A DNA stretch of 64,000 nucleotides from Mytilus edulis (GCF_963676685.1 NC_092348.1:29053386-29117385), one strand, 5' to 3'. Positions 30,001-38,499 are shown, counted from the first letter of the stretch. Program-made: numbers and translations. The notes: generated by a model from the sequence alone, not told the origin.

Positions 30001-33000
30001 AATTAATGGACTATCTAGAAACAGTGTTACGATTATTGGGACTGGAACTGAAATGAAGGTTTGTACATTTTTTGTCACATAAACAATTACTGAATTATAA
30101 TAAACATAGATGACCTAGCATGCAATACAGCATAGGAACACTAAATGAAATCTTAAATATATCTATTAACTTTTCTGACCAGGGCTGTTTTCTGCTCTTT
30201 GGTTAGGTTGTTGTCTCTTTGACATATCCCCCATTTCTATTCTCAATTTTACTATTGGATAAAAATGTTACTTGGCATTTGGAATTATTTCTAAACAACA
30301 TAAAAAAAATATAACCATGCTGAATTGGTTTTTTTATCCATCCAATTTAAGGTGGAAATTGATGATTTTAAAAATATTTACAAATCTTTTATTATTTGAG
30401 AAATAAGAAATAAGGCAATGCAGTTTATTCAATATATATTTCTTTCATTTCAGATTGAAGTTCCTGAATCAATTATAAACTTAGGATCACTGGTTGTTGG
30501 AGGCAAGCTAAAGAAACCTCCACTAGTACCAGTTGTCAATAACAGTCCAGCACCAATAACATTTAAACTGGCTCTGACACCAACCACACTGGCTTTACAA
30601 CAGACCAATGCATTGTCCATCACACCAACAGAGAATATAACACTGGAAGGCAAAGGTGGAACATGTAATGTCATAGTTAAACTCAACAATAAACACAGAA
30701 TCCCACAGTTCACAGAAGAGGTATGAATTGGATTGATATAAGTACTGTTACGATGTAAAATGAAACTCATTTCCATATTTTATGAATCAAGAAATTATGT
30801 TGTTTGTTTTATTCATTTTATTATGTGTTCTATCAATAAAGTTATATCTTCTCTATTCAAGATTAAAATATAAGGATTTTATATTAGTGACATTCCGTTT
30901 TTTTTTCTCATTTTAACAAAAGATACCAACTAACAGAAAATATAATGACTCATCTGTAATTTTCTATAATAAATTATTCCTTTTGATATAGGTTTTTGGC
31001 AATTTCCTCATTTACCTGTTTAAAATTTATTCTTAAGTTTGATATACTTGTATTTTTAAGGTTTACATGGAATGTGCTGGACATTCTCAGCCATTATTTG
31101 CTATCAAAGGATGTGTATTGGGTATGGAGATTAACTTGGATACCACTGCTATACCATTTGGTAGTGTGTTTAAAAATAGCTCCACTTCAAAAAAGATTGT
31201 GATGACAAACACTGGAGACATGAATGCTAAGTATGTATAGATTCTTCATATATAAGTTACTGTCTTATCAATATCTAGTAGAGTTTATAAATTAACAAAA
31301 ATGAAAAAAAAGAACTTACTGGAAATATCAATTAAATCAATATTGCATTTATTTTTTAGAAAACATTTCTCATAAAAGATAAGTCGATGGAATAAATTGT
31401 TTAGGAATAAAGGAACAACTGTACTAACATGACAATTTCCAAAAAAATTTCTGCTGCAGACAAGTTTTAAGATGCAAATAATCTCACAATTAGGATGATG
31501 ATATGCCAATTTCTATCTCCTTTTCACTTTCCTTTGACTTAAAGATTTAAAATATCAATTAAATGTTGACATGTGGTATATAACATTAATAACTTGACCT
31601 TATAAAGCTCAAAATTGTGTTTCACATCAAGCAACCGCTTTAAAAAAATTCTTTATTGTAAATATCACCCATGGAGAATTAATTCTGAATTTATCTTGCA
31701 TTTAAGATTAAGAATACCATGTGTATTTTTGTATTTTTGAATTTTGGAAATGATTATCATTCCTCTATCATGTTGTTTATTTATTTCTAAAAATGATTTC
31801 TTGATAGATTTACCTGGGATATAAAGAGATTTAGGCCAGACTTCAATATCTACCCTGTAGAAGGTTACATCACACCTGGTATGGAAGTCACTTTTGAGGT
31901 GACCTTTGAACCAAAGCAAGAGAAAAAGGACATCAGATATGATGTAAGAACTAGTTTGCTAATATTGTTATTAGAATAATTTTCAACAGAACATCTTTCA
32001 CCTTATTTTGAATACACAAGACTCCAACTTTGATTTACAATAATAAATGAGGTTCCCATTTGACCTCGGGTCATTTTGGGGTGAACATGTCATAGAAAAT
32101 TGTAACCTAAAGATACATGGTATTTGTTTTGTGACGTAAAATGTTCTGGGGAAAGCATCCTATTGGAACATCATGTATTTAACTATGTGCTCATAATGAT
32201 GTTTATTCATTTCACTTATACTCTCATGGAAATCTAATTATCTTATTTTTAATGAAATTAGAAAATCTATTAATGCACTTAAAAGAGATATTAAATTATC
32301 CAATGCACAAATACTAGTTATTAAACGTGTTCTTAAAAGTGGCTATTTTTTTTTTTATCATTTCAGAATTTGCAGTGCTTCATTGATGGTGGCATTCACA
32401 AACCAGTGACCTTGACCTTGACAGGAAGCTGTACAGCCATCAACCCCAGAGAAAGTCAGTCATTACATCCTTTCATGGTTCCAGTCAGAGAGGAAGATAC
32501 CAAGACGATAACTGTGAGAAATGGCACAAACCAGTCCTGGCTTCTACGTCCCATAATAACAGGGGACCAGTGGAGTGGATCTACAACTTTCAAGGTGGAT
32601 GCTATGAAGGCAGAAAATTATGCAATCTCATATAAACCAGTAAAAATGACACATGATGGCATCAAAGACACTGTGAGTACCAATAAAGATTGAAAATGAC
32701 CTTGGTCGTATAATATAAATTAAGATCTTCATTTCTCTAGATCTTTCTTGTTAGAAATTGAGGCAAGTGTTTCTATATTTGGTAATCTGATTTTGCAGTT
32801 TTGTTTTTCTTGAGAAAATTGCTTTTAATGTGTATTAGTTTGAGATAATCTGGAACTGCACAAGTACAACTGACTAAATGAGAAATATCATTTAAAGTAC
32901 ATATCATAAAAGAGGGTAGTAATGGGAGTACTTTCATGACGTATAACGGTAAAAAATCTTGCCAAATGACTTTAACAGTAATTTTTAGTGCATGACGATA

Positions 33001-36000
33001 AAATGCACACTTTCTTTTAGACGATAAAAAAATCAGCTGAATTTGACAAATCTAGCTTCTTTTTTTTGACTGTTTGACGCCTGACTGTAAAGGGCATTAC
33101 CACCCTCATAAAATGCAAATATCAGGGGAAAACCTTTTTTTTTTACAATTTTTACAACCAAAATTTGAAACCTTTATTATGTTATACATGTATTAATGTT
33201 GTTTCCTTTCATTATTACAGGGATCCATTTTCTTCCCAACACCTGATGGAAGTGGTTTGTTCTGGACCTTAACTGGTACTGCTGAAGCACCAAAACCAAT
33301 CATACATAAACCAGTAGAGGTACCTTGTAAAGTCTGGTACACAGAACTACTTCCAGTCAACAACTGGCTCAAACAACCACAGAGGTAACTTATACCATAT
33401 TTAAAATATACAACAAATTTCTTTTTATGACCTAGATTTGACCAGGAGTGACTAGTAAATTAAACTAGCACAATTTTAGTGAAAAGATAGGAAATAATTA
33501 GTTTGTTTTATATTTTCACTACTAGCAGTAATAGAAATATCACATGGCTAGTGTAAAGAGATAAAAGAGGACAATATAATTGAGTAAATCAAATGCTATT
33601 CATTAATTACATAATTCATGTACAAATGTTCAAATCATCTTTTAGATTTTTTTTGTAGATATGAAGTATTGAAAGTCTTCTGTGCATTTAGTCTTCTTAT
33701 TCAAATAAAAATATACACAAATTACCTTTATTTTCAGATTCAAGGTTACGAGAGAGGACATGAAGAAAGATGCCTCAACATCTATTGAACACATGCATTA
33801 TTTAGACGTACCAGCCAGTGGATCCAAAGATTTTAAATTGGCAATGTACTTCTATAAGGAAGGGGCTACACAAATGAAGGTATGTATTGCTTCTCTGGTA
33901 CTGTGTTTTAGAATATTTTAACTACATTCTATAAATAGGGAAGGAATTAAAAAAACAACTTCTTAAAAATATTTATAGAATGAGATGTGTGTTGTATGTC
34001 AATGAGACAGTAACCCAACAACACAAAAAACCAAAAGACATTTACAATAGACAGGTGTTTAATATGTCAAGTTCTAAATGAAATTTTAACAAAACATTAC
34101 TTCACTGATCTTTTAAATAGAAAAACAATCAATTGTTTTTATGTTTTTGTTATCAAGTTATTTTTTAAAAGTTTGTCTAGTTGATACAGATCAAGCACAG
34201 TTTTAATTATTTTGCAGGATTACATTTTACTATATCTAAGGTAGCAATAAACAGTTAGGAAAAAATATTAAAATTTGTCCTTATAGATTTTACCATCCCT
34301 TTTTCATTGCTTTCTTGCAATATCAAGCTTACTGTTTGTGTCATATATGTGCATATGTTTGTAATCAGAATCTTCCATAGATTTTATATCCAGTATATAA
34401 AATGGTAAAATATAATTTCTTTTGGGTGTATCCATGGCAACAATCTTCATTTATTTGTTATAAAATATTGCAAAAAGGGGGGAAAAGATGTCACATATTT
34501 CCCCAAAATTTGGCTAAAAGTAGAATTTCAATCGCTTGAAGTAATACCTTTTCTGAAACTGTGTACATATATCATTCAGCAAATCCAATGAAAATCATAT
34601 GTCTTTCGTCTCATTTTTTTGTAAAATTGCGTCAAAAAGTTCGTGTAGAAAAAAAGTGTTTGTAAACATTACATTAATTTCTGGACCGGTAGCCGGTCTA
34701 GCTATGAAAATACGGATTGTCAAACAGAAAATAGCCCATAAAACATGTAAAAAATAATCTTGATGCTCTTATAAACCATCTTTGAAGGATAAATTAGCAC
34801 TCAGCTGTCTAAAAATGAATTTTATTACACAATAACTTTCCTATTTGAAAAATCCACCGGGGCCAAAATGCGAAACTAAACTCCTAACTGTGTATTGCTA
34901 CCTAAGCTTGTAAAAAAAAATTAAGCCAACTGTTCATTCAGAGAATATATATATATATGATATACTTCACATAAAATACTTTGATGTAAAATTAACCATG
35001 AAAAATTGAATGTAAAATGTACATGCATATATAAGATATAATGTTGAAAACTTTGATATGAAACAATCATTTTTTTTGTATCTGTAGATCACATTTACCA
35101 ACGAGAAGTCTGGAGAGTATGTTGTCTATGATGTGTCCTTCAAAGCAATCAAACCAAACATCATGGGTACTATAGATCTTAGCACACCTGTCAGAAAGAC
35201 ATTGGAACATAAAATTACCCTGGAAAACCCACTGGATACTCCAGTTACCTTCAGTGTCACATGTCCATCAGAAATACAAATACCAAGCCAGTTTGTAGTA
35301 CAGAAAGGATCTAAGGTAAATATAAAAATAAGCAGATGTGATATGCTTACCATAGAGACTACTCTCCACCAGAGACCAAATGATGTCGACGTTTAATTTG
35401 GTTACTATCAAATAAATATGATTTAATTCACATGTTTGGAGCTGTCTTTTTTTTATAATTTTTGATAACTCAACAATTGTTTCAATCATCTTTGAGAAAA
35501 ATAATTTTATCTAAAAATGTTATCTCCTGATTTTTGTGTTTTTACAATTTTTAGCGCTGTTGAAATGTAAAATCTTTGTTAGTTCCAGGCCAAGAGATAA
35601 AGTGTTATATCTGCAAGATAAGTGTTGAAGCTAGCTATGTCATTACTAAACGGAAGAAAATATTGAAATAATATTAAAATATCTTACATCTTTTATTTCA
35701 GCATGTCTGCACATTCAGTTATCTCCCCTTAAAGGTTGGAGAAACTTCTGGTAAAATAGAGTTTACCAGTAATGACCTTGGAACTTACACCTATGAGGTT
35801 AATCTTAAAGCCACACCAGCTGGTCCAGAGAAAGCCTTGTATTTCCACTGCTGTCTGGGAAATAACCAGGTTTCCATGGCAAAGTTCCTTAACTTCTCAA
35901 AACAAACAAAACCAGATTACACCTGCAAGGTATGTAGAGTAGAAAGGTTATCACATGAGACCAGTTTATGTCAATCGTGGAAATTAAAAAGAAAATGAGA

Positions 36001-37247
36001 TTACTGTTTCCTTACAATGAACTAAGGTTGATTGGAACCACCTTTTTGAAAAAAAATGTTCAAATAACATTAAAATTCTGACTAAATGTTTAAGAATTAC
36101 AGACCATTTACCTTTCAATAAATCTGTGAAATCAAAATTTTCAAACAGATTATTATGGGATAAATGTGATTATTAAAGTTAATATATGTCTTGTTTATAA
36201 AAAAAAAAGAAAAAAAAGAGAGACGATTTTTAGAATTAAATTATGATAATTTAATTTTGGATGTAACGTGTCTTCTGATTGGCCGACATTATTTTGTTAT
36301 CAGACCATAGACATAACTTAGTCATGTGACTGGGACGTCATCAACGTTTTTTCAAGGTTTTCTACGGTTTAGAATGGAATTTAGAATTAAATTATATGAA
36401 ATGACTGTAATATTTTTTCTGTCTATTCGAAAGAACATAAAAAATGTGGTGCACACTGTTAAATAACCCGCTAGGCGCGTTATTCAGTGTGCACCACATT
36501 TTTTATGTTATTTCTTCATAGACAGAAAAAATATTACAGTCATTCCTTAAAGAAATGACTAAATTTTTTCTGTCTATTCGAAATAACATAAAAAAATGTG
36601 GTGCACACTTCAAAATAACCCACTACACAGGTTATTCAGTGTGCACCACATTTTTTATGTTATTTCTTCATAGACAGAAAAAATATTAGTCATTCCTTAA
36701 ATATTATAACATTCAAGTAACAAGTTTAAGCTTAATTCTTTCTCCTCCCTTCCTTCAGGTTGATAATCATCACAACTTCCATGTGGATAAAAATGTTGCC
36801 GCTGTTCCTGGTTCAGTGGGTGGAACTGACGTTTCAGTGGATGTGACCTTTGAACCTTCCCAGTTAGGAGAACATAAAGGAATACTAACAATCAGTTCCC
36901 CAACAAGTGGAGAATATATCTTCCCACTGTATGGAACATGTGTAGCTGCTAAACCACAAGGACCATTTATTATAAAATCTGGGCAGACGACCAATATTCC
37001 ATTTAGAAATGTATTCCATGGACAAACCTCTTTCACTTATCAAGTTGATAATGAACTGTTTTACGTAACTAAACAAAGTGACACTGTTCGAGGACCAAGA
37101 GATCAAAGAATAGGAGTGGGTTTCCATGGAAATGACAGTGGATCGAAGGCTCAGGTCATGGGAAAACTAATTGTTACCTGTCTTAAGTCAGCTGGAGGCA
37201 CATCTAATGCCCAGTGGGTGTTTTACCTAAAGGGTGTCACACCATAA
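521..37247 (+). CDS. HYDIN: HYDIN-like axonemal central-pair protein, C-terminal 44 exons (5' end outside window)
   Basis: Known role of the family: HYDIN is a giant protein of the C2 projection of the central pair microtubules in motile cilia and flagella, built largely of ASH/MSP-type immunoglobulin-like beta domains. What I see: 44 GT/AG exons joining in one frame, about 2,839 residues, ending TAA at 37245-37247. Join: 521-748, 1068-1193, 1413-1570, 1829-1911, 2262-2423, 2861-3012, 4095-4361, 5860-5904, 7075-7257, 7663-7782, 8344-8676, 9145-9349, 9863-9965, 10409-10517, 11181-11432, 12286-12456, 12872-12922, 13226-13315, 16016-16102, 17304-17436, 17857-18036, 19075-19344, 19727-19948, 20120-20480, 20826-21100, 21748-21821, 22965-23168, 23490-23756, 24292-24516, 24850-24991, 25488-25653, 26614-26761, 27077-27284, 29139-29360, 29690-30058, 30454-30720, 31061-31230, 31808-31943, 32367-32672, 33221-33384, 33738-33879, 35088-35315, 35702-35929, 36759-37247. 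Phases match at every junction. Human HYDIN is about 5,100 residues, so roughly the C-terminal 55 percent is here. Family call is strong; individual small exons 8, 17 and 19 are less certain. Confidence 0.93.
1929..2057. mobile_element. Short palindromic element with GGCGGATCCAG ends
   Basis: Begins GGCGGATCCAGG and ends CTGGATCCGCCCCTG, with G-rich and C-rich arms around a centre of about 60 bases, so the termini are inverted repeats. It lies in the HYDIN intron just after the donor at 1912. A probable right end of the same family (GTGGATCCGCCACTG) is at about 45200-45216 and a left end (GGCGGATCCAGGGG) at about 46028. I read it as a MITE-like repeat; class not determined. Confidence 0.6.
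4095..5904 (+). CDS. HYDIN: HYDIN exons 7-8: basic low-complexity linker
   Basis: Exon 4095-4361 (267 bp) encodes a Lys/Ser/Thr-rich linker with repeated KGK/KDK motifs (TPTKGKASKDKSGGKDTAKG) and a Pro/Val tail. Exon 5860-5904 is only 45 bp (SMSGDGMAVGDSKTP) with acceptor TCCTTACAG and donor GTAAGT. Both start and end in phase 2, so either can be skipped without changing frame. No fold is expected; this is a spacer before the next Ig-like domain. Introns here are long (about 1.5 and 1.2 kb) and I see no further convincing exon in them. Confidence 0.8.
7075..8676 (+). CDS. HYDIN: HYDIN exons 9-11: end of one MSP/ASH-like domain and the whole of the next
   Basis: Exons 7075-7257, 7663-7782 and 8344-8676. 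Exon 9 reads LTIFRWIVPANGEVVVRLRF and later GTRRRYQLFCRGVCAFPSIS, the closing strands of an ASH-type beta sandwich (a P-x-G turn, then a v-x-f strand, then a Y-x-L-x-C-R-G closing strand). Exon 10 opens the next unit (TETFEFGPLLNSRPRTGYKE) and exon 11 gives its core: EQLNVTNTSPLEADISFCFF, then ESQKLTIWAYPCKVGRIDDS. This is among the most conserved stretches of the gene and by itself is diagnostic of HYDIN. Confidence 0.92.
8965..9022 (+). repeat. Fragment of dispersed GGAAATGGGGAATGTGTCAA repeat
   Basis: Contains GAGAATGGAAATGGGGAATG followed by TGTCAAAAAGACAACAACCC. The same family recurs in this window at 18057-18100 and 43463-43617 (same strand) and, inverted, at 28900-29067 and 30180-30254. 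Only the tail of the repeat is present here. Confidence 0.6.
9145..12456 (+). CDS. HYDIN: HYDIN exons 12-16: successive Ig-like repeats
   Basis: Exons 9145-9349, 9863-9965, 10409-10517, 11181-11432 and 12286-12456. Recurrent ASH/MSP signatures are visible: IHMRNNTQLPVVWKVTGIEQ followed by ADHGVIDPLQEYPLHAYF; LGIIHVGEEKKCTCALKNRG followed by TITPDHGNLSSADRPTQPTI; then INFGSLLINNKKEGQSRFEI and HNRGEFDFKFIISKMQKED. The f-G-x-l-x-V-G / l-x-N-x-G / F-x-v-x-P pattern is the family hallmark. Exon 14 starts by completing a codon from exon 13 (phase 1). The downstream exon turns basic (KQAGGRGNRP) and leads into the variable exon group. Confidence 0.92.
9987..10168. mobile_element. 182-bp MITE with AGGGCTATTCC inverted ends
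   Basis: Left end AGGGCTATTCCATTAAAATG and right end CATTTAAATGGAATAGCCCT are inverted repeats extending about 35 bases each (ATGTATGTGAGAGGGTAG against CTACCCTCCCACATACAT). It sits in the HYDIN intron 23 bases after exon 13. No coding capacity. Target-site duplication is not clear: left flank AAA, right flank AAG. Confidence 0.75.
11454..11633. mobile_element. 180-bp MITE with CTGTGGATT ends and TA duplication
   Basis: TA-CTGTGGATTTATTATTATT at the left and AATAAATGAATCCACAG-TA at the right form terminal inverted repeats with a TA dinucleotide on both sides (11452-11453 and 11634-11635), consistent with a Tc1/mariner-type TA insertion. Inside are smaller inverted words (TACTTGGAACCACGAATTCC region). 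Non-coding. It lies 21 bases after exon 15. Confidence 0.72.
11823..12039. mobile_element. 217-bp MITE with CTGTAAA ends and TA duplication
   Basis: TA-CTGTAAATCATTTTATTTC at the left and GTGGGTTTACAG-TA at the right are inverted repeats, flanked by TA at 11821-11822 and 12040-12041. The interior is rich in CGCGAAAT/ATTTCGCG words on both arms (CCGCGAGCGATTTATTTTCG against CGCGAAATAAAG). It shares the CTGT-A terminal motif and TA target with the neighbour at 11454-11633, in the same intron. Confidence 0.72.
12872..16102 (+). CDS. HYDIN: HYDIN exons 17-19: small basic cassette-type exons
   Basis: Three short exons, 12872-12922 (51 bp, PQIPELETKQRKEDKNYR), 13226-13315 (90 bp, PPVKDSKRSKSRDGSSSGRS then VAKPKKTDSVR) and 16016-16102 (87 bp, SDYNASQVMLAAGISRAQMS then SVPPNAKRGR). 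Each begins and ends in phase 2 and is a multiple of three, so any combination keeps the frame. All have consensus GT donors and AG acceptors. They encode a polar, Arg/Lys/Ser-rich insert between two Ig-like units. The 51-bp exon has a weak pyrimidine tract and is the least certain. Tissue- or isoform-specific use is an inference only. Confidence 0.72.
13395..13550. mobile_element. 156-bp MITE with GCAGGTTTTTTG ends
   Basis: Left end GCAGGTTTTTTGGCAAATAT and right end ATTTGTCAAAAAACCTGC are inverted repeats extending about 28 bases (to AAATCTG/CAGATTT). Non-coding, in the HYDIN intron between exons 18 and 19. I cannot see a convincing target duplication. Confidence 0.68.
14325..14525 (+). repeat. 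Degenerate tandem repeat, period about 37 bp
   Basis: About six diverged copies of a unit containing AGTCCTCAGTATTCTA followed by ATGTATGATTAAAACA, starting near 14325, 14366, 14401, 14440, 14477 and 14512. Copies differ by substitutions and small indels, so this array is older than the exact 43-bp array 135 bases downstream. Confidence 0.55.
14661..15090 (+). repeat. 43-bp minisatellite, 10 copies
   Basis: Exactly 430 bases, ten head-to-tail 43-bp units of the form AAAAATGACAGTTGACCAAA + GACAACTGTAACCTAAATGT + TCT. Units 1, 2 and 4 have GACGACTG in place of GACAACTG; unit 2 has AAAAATAACAG at its start; the others appear identical. Each unit contains the inverted pair ACAGTTG ... CAACTGT around an 8-base spacer. 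It lies in the 2.7-kb HYDIN intron between exons 18 and 19. Confidence 0.95.
17304..21821 (+). CDS. HYDIN: HYDIN exons 20-26: Ig-like repeats with acidic loop
   Basis: Exons 17304-17436, 17857-18036, 19075-19344, 19727-19948, 20120-20480, 20826-21100 and 21748-21821. Features include FIVSPTSGTVIVGGSITINV, the conserved IPSISTIEQRFIGSIFEEHR segment, NKFIFNNVIIGRKAKARFKI followed by PPRAQISHHSHVYATVTFTP, LPFTLINDGTLPSKVDLDLM, and FGDIYVNESCTLSFSMTNNS. Exon 24 (361 bp) ends in a strongly acidic loop (GEDSALPDDDIAG). At least three complete ASH/MSP-like sandwiches can be counted by the N-x-G/N-x-S strand and the V-x-F-x-P strand. Exon 26 is the smallest here (74 bp). Confidence 0.92.
18257..18722 (+). 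repeat. Dispersed ATGCCCCACCTACGATAG repeat, copy 1
   Basis: Begins ATGCCCCACCTACGATAG, continues through a CGTCC/ATCCG microsatellite (about 18283-18350), then TTAAAGTTTTTGGTCAAG and ACTTAGTATACATGTTCCC, and ends GTGGACACATTCTTGTTATT. The segment starting CAGGTTAAAGTTTTTGGTCA occurs twice (about 18358 and 18523), an internal duplication absent from copy 2 at 28320. Non-coding, HYDIN intron, plus orientation. Confidence 0.75.
21290..21595 (-). repeat. Degenerate repeat with ATATATCAATGGGG-type units
   Basis: On the minus strand, words of the form AAATATAT(C/G)AATGGG recur four times at about 45-75 base spacing (around 21520, 21480, 21435 and 21370), bounded by C-rich ends ACCCCCCC on one side and GGGGGGG on the other. 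The open frames through it carry no recognisable domain. It lies in the HYDIN intron between exons 25 and 26. Confidence 0.5.
22468..22545. repeat. Imperfect hairpin, 33-bp arms
   Basis: Left arm runs from ATAGGTTT through GTGAGAATTAGATA to about 22500; right arm from CGATATCTAATTCTCAC through AAACCTAT to 22545. The outer 8 and inner 14 bases of each arm match fully, with a diverged 8-base middle and a loop of about 12. It sits near the end of a CpG-richer stretch (22010-22450) in the HYDIN intron that is probably a larger transposon-derived segment. Confidence 0.65.
22965..27284 (+). CDS. HYDIN: HYDIN exons 27-33: Ig-like repeats
   Basis: Exons 22965-23168, 23490-23756, 24292-24516, 24850-24991, 25488-25653, 26614-26761 and 27077-27284. 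Starts with a basic spacer (GSKAPLSSRGAKKKVV), then VHFKDTLMFQTRVFEFNLSN and IPFSVEPEFGTIAAGKKQRF followed by TVKFSPLDVNTYEGRL, a textbook ASH core. Further units: RTFG-type start TFGVVNPTNKGYSFEWICED, VTFEFTSMELDTVESFWRFV, IYII-type VYIINNEDEAFSYVMEQDSC, and the closing FAPNSDKEVNFNIICKVKRK. Phase at each junction is consistent. Confidence 0.92.
25942..26390. mobile_element. 449-bp MITE with GGCCCGAGAACACAG ends
   Basis: Left end GGCCCGAGAACACAGTTATT and right end AATAACTGTGTCCTGGGACC are imperfect inverted repeats, flanked by TAAT on both sides (25938-25941 and 26391-26394), a candidate target duplication. No coding capacity; intron between HYDIN exons 31 and 32. Confidence 0.7.
28320..28617 (+). 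repeat. Dispersed ATGCCCCACCTACGATA repeat, copy 2
   Basis: Same family and strand as 18257-18722, with a shorter CGTCCGTCC run (about 28377-28410), a single TTAAAGTTTTTGGTCAAG segment and the same end GGGGACACATTCTTGTTATT. Near its end it has GTGGGGCAT, the inverse of the ATGCCCCAC start. Confidence 0.75.
28640..29068 (-). repeat. Dispersed repeat ending in CCATTCTCAATTTTA
   Basis: Contains ACCCCGCCGCATTTTGGGCC, GGGGCCAGCTGAAGGACAGC and GTTGTCTCTTTGGCACATTC. The inverse of its last 160 bases is at 43463-43617, and its tail recurs at 30180-30254 and, inverted, 8965-9022. This is the longest copy in the window. Class (SINE-like or other) not determined. Confidence 0.65.
29139..33879 (+). CDS. 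HYDIN: HYDIN exons 34-41: Ig-like repeats
   Basis: Exons 29139-29360, 29690-30058, 30454-30720, 31061-31230, 31808-31943, 32367-32672, 33221-33384 and 33738-33879. Signatures: LTIINSGKFNFDYEWEMNMS with RLVFCPPSRTTLKDCELVLK; FGNCFIYKAGMPDRNKVLKL with FTFYPREARVYKEQIVFEIN; INLGSLVVGGKLKKPPLVPV; IPFGSVFKNSSTSKKIVMTN with FTWDIKRFRPDFNIYPVEGY; then LTLTGSCTAINPRESQSLHP and GLFWTLTGTAEAPKPIIHKP. Exon 35 (369 bp) is the longest internal exon. Several of these exons are in phase 0 at both ends, unlike the phase-2 rule of the 5' part. Confidence 0.93.
30180..30254 (-). repeat. Tail fragment of the CATTCTCAATTTTA repeat
   Basis: GCTGTTTTCTGCTCTTTGG then GTTGTCTCTTTGACATATCC and CATTTCTATTCTCAATTTTA match the last 75 bases of the copy at 28640-29068, same orientation. 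Confidence 0.6.
32912..33107. mobile_element. 196-bp MITE with GAGGGTAGTAATG ends
   Basis: GAGGGTAGTAATGGGAG at the left and GGGCATTACCACCCTC at the right are inverted repeats. The 6-base word ATAAAA is present immediately outside each end (32906-32911 and 33108-33113). Interior contains TGACGATAAAA and GACGATAAAAAA words. HYDIN intron between exons 39 and 40. Confidence 0.7.
34240..34902. mobile_element. 663-bp MITE with GGTAGCAATA ends and TAA duplication
   Basis: GGTAGCAATAAACAGTTAGG at the left and CCTAACTGTGTATTGCTACC at the right are inverted repeats, with TAA on both flanks (34237-34239 and 34903-34905). Non-coding, in the HYDIN intron between exons 41 and 42. The GGTAGCA terminus is shared with the element at 57776-58498, so they may be one family. 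Confidence 0.75.
35088..37247 (+). CDS. HYDIN: HYDIN exons 42-44: terminal Ig-like repeats and stop
   Basis: Exons 35088-35315, 35702-35929 and 36759-37247. Content: ITFTNEKSGEYVVYDVSFKA, then KITLENPLDTPVTFSVTCPS, FSYLPLKVGETSGKIEFTSN, and in the last exon VTFEPSQLGEHKGILTISSP followed by GEYIFPLYGTCVAAKPQGPF. The final exon carries a full closing domain and a short tail ending NAQWVFYLKGVTP before TAA. The protein ends with an Ig-like unit, as expected for HYDIN, with no extra C-terminal module. Confidence 0.94.
36400..36693. repeat. Two tandem near-perfect palindromes (about 145 and 141 bp)
   Basis: Unit A (36400-36544) reads AATGACTGTAATATTTTTTC ... ATGTGGTGCACACTG, a short centre AATAACCCGCTAGGCGCGTTATT-like, then CAGTGTGCACCACAT ... 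ATTACAGTCATT. Unit B (36553-36693) repeats the design with AATGACTAAATTTTTTCTG and AAAAAATATTAGTCATT. Arms are about 60 bases each and nearly identical between units. They lie in the last HYDIN intron, with a direct TTTAGAATTAAATTAT word at 36229-36244 and 36380-36395. Confidence 0.9.
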
Positions 37248-37640
37248 AGTGCTAACAATATTTCAGCTAAACAATTTTCCATAAAACTGTGATATTTTTT
37301 GAAAATTTGATTTTTTATGTTTTTATACTGATTGTTACTTCTTATTTATATTGAGAGTTAATGCCAGATGTTAAATCTCTAACATTCCGTCTATTTTTAC
37401 ATTCTAGTTCTTACATTTATTATTAATTTTACTTAAAAATTCCGTCCTTAAAAATTGAAGTAATTGCATTTTATTTATTTATTGAATTATATCACATGCT
37501 CTTTTTCTCATTCTTGTTTTTATGTTGAGTTAATGTGATACTGACTATATTTATAACATTGAAAAGATATTTGATTTATTTATTGAAATGAAGATTTATA
37601 ATATATATATTTCATGGTCAATAAATCATAGAAATATAAT
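37248..37640 (+). terminator. HYDIN: HYDIN 3' UTR with polyadenylation signal
   Basis: AT-rich sequence follows the stop, with an AATAAA at 37620-37625 in the context GGTCAATAAATCATAG. A repeat cluster begins only about 30 bases later, so the transcript probably ends near 37640. This is the only strong AATAAA close downstream of the stop. Confidence 0.7.
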
Positions 37641-37649
37641 GACTCTTTC

Positions 37650-38260
37650 TTTTTTGTTGAGCCTTCGACTTTAGTCGGAAAAGCGAGACTTAGCAATATT
37701 ACATTCCGGCGGCGGTCACAAATATTCACTCTGTGGTTAAAGTTTTTCCATTCTCAATTTTATTTGTTTTTCTGCCAGGAAACATTACACTTAGCAATCC
37801 TACATTCAGGCGGCGGCGGCCACAAATATTCACTCTCTGGTTAAAGTTTTTAAAATTTTGAGTACTTTCTTAAACTATCCTTGATTTGTACCAAACTTGG
37901 ACAGAAGCTTGTTTGTGATCATAAGATAGTATCCAGAAGTAAATTTTGTAAAAAAATAGTTCTTTTTTGTCGAGCCTTCGACTTTAGTCGAAAAAGCGAG
38001 ACATAGCGATCCTACATTCTGGTGGCATCGGCAGCGTCTACAAATATTCACTCTGTGGTTAAAGTTTTTGAAATTTTAATAACTTTCTTAAACTGTACTG
38101 GATTTCTACCAAACTTGGACAGAAGCTTGTTTATGATCATAAGATAGTATCCAGAAGTAAATTTTGTAAAAAAAATCCATTTTTTTTTCGTAATTTACCT
38201 ATAAATGGACTTAGTTTTTCCGAATGGGAAACAACACATTCACTCTGTGGTTAAAGTTTT
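37650..38260 (+). repeat. Tandem GAGCCTTCGACTTTAGTCG repeats after HYDIN
   Basis: Three to four copies of a 110-320-base unit containing GTTGAGCCTTCGACTTTAGTC, AAGCGAGACATAGC, TTCACTCTGTGGTTAAAG and ACCAAACTTGGACAGAAGC; unit starts near 37656, 37780 (partial), 37972 and 38225 (partial). The GCCTTCGACTTTAGTCGAAAA core can fold. Non-coding. Confidence 0.65.
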
Positions 38261-38499
38261 TGTTCATTACCTAATCCAGGTACCCATTCATTCATTAGAA
38301 ACAAGGCCTTTGATCCTACCCTTTAGGTCTTATTTAAGTTCATTCATTGTTTTGCCTAGGCTTGACAATTTTGAGATTGACATGTAACAGATTGAAGACC
38401 TAATTTTGACCTTTACTTACCTTCTGGAATGATGTTAAATTGTCATATAAACCCCAATCCTTGTTTATACATTTGATAAGTATTGATACTTTAGTTTTT

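Noticed and set aside
36697..37127. Minus-strand frames opposite the last HYDIN exon
   Set aside because: Antisense shadows of conserved coding sequence.
37656..38020. tRNA-like or structural RNA in GCCTTCGACTTTAGTCGAAAA repeats
   Set aside because: The hairpin is simple and repeated; no cloverleaf or A/B box can be drawn.
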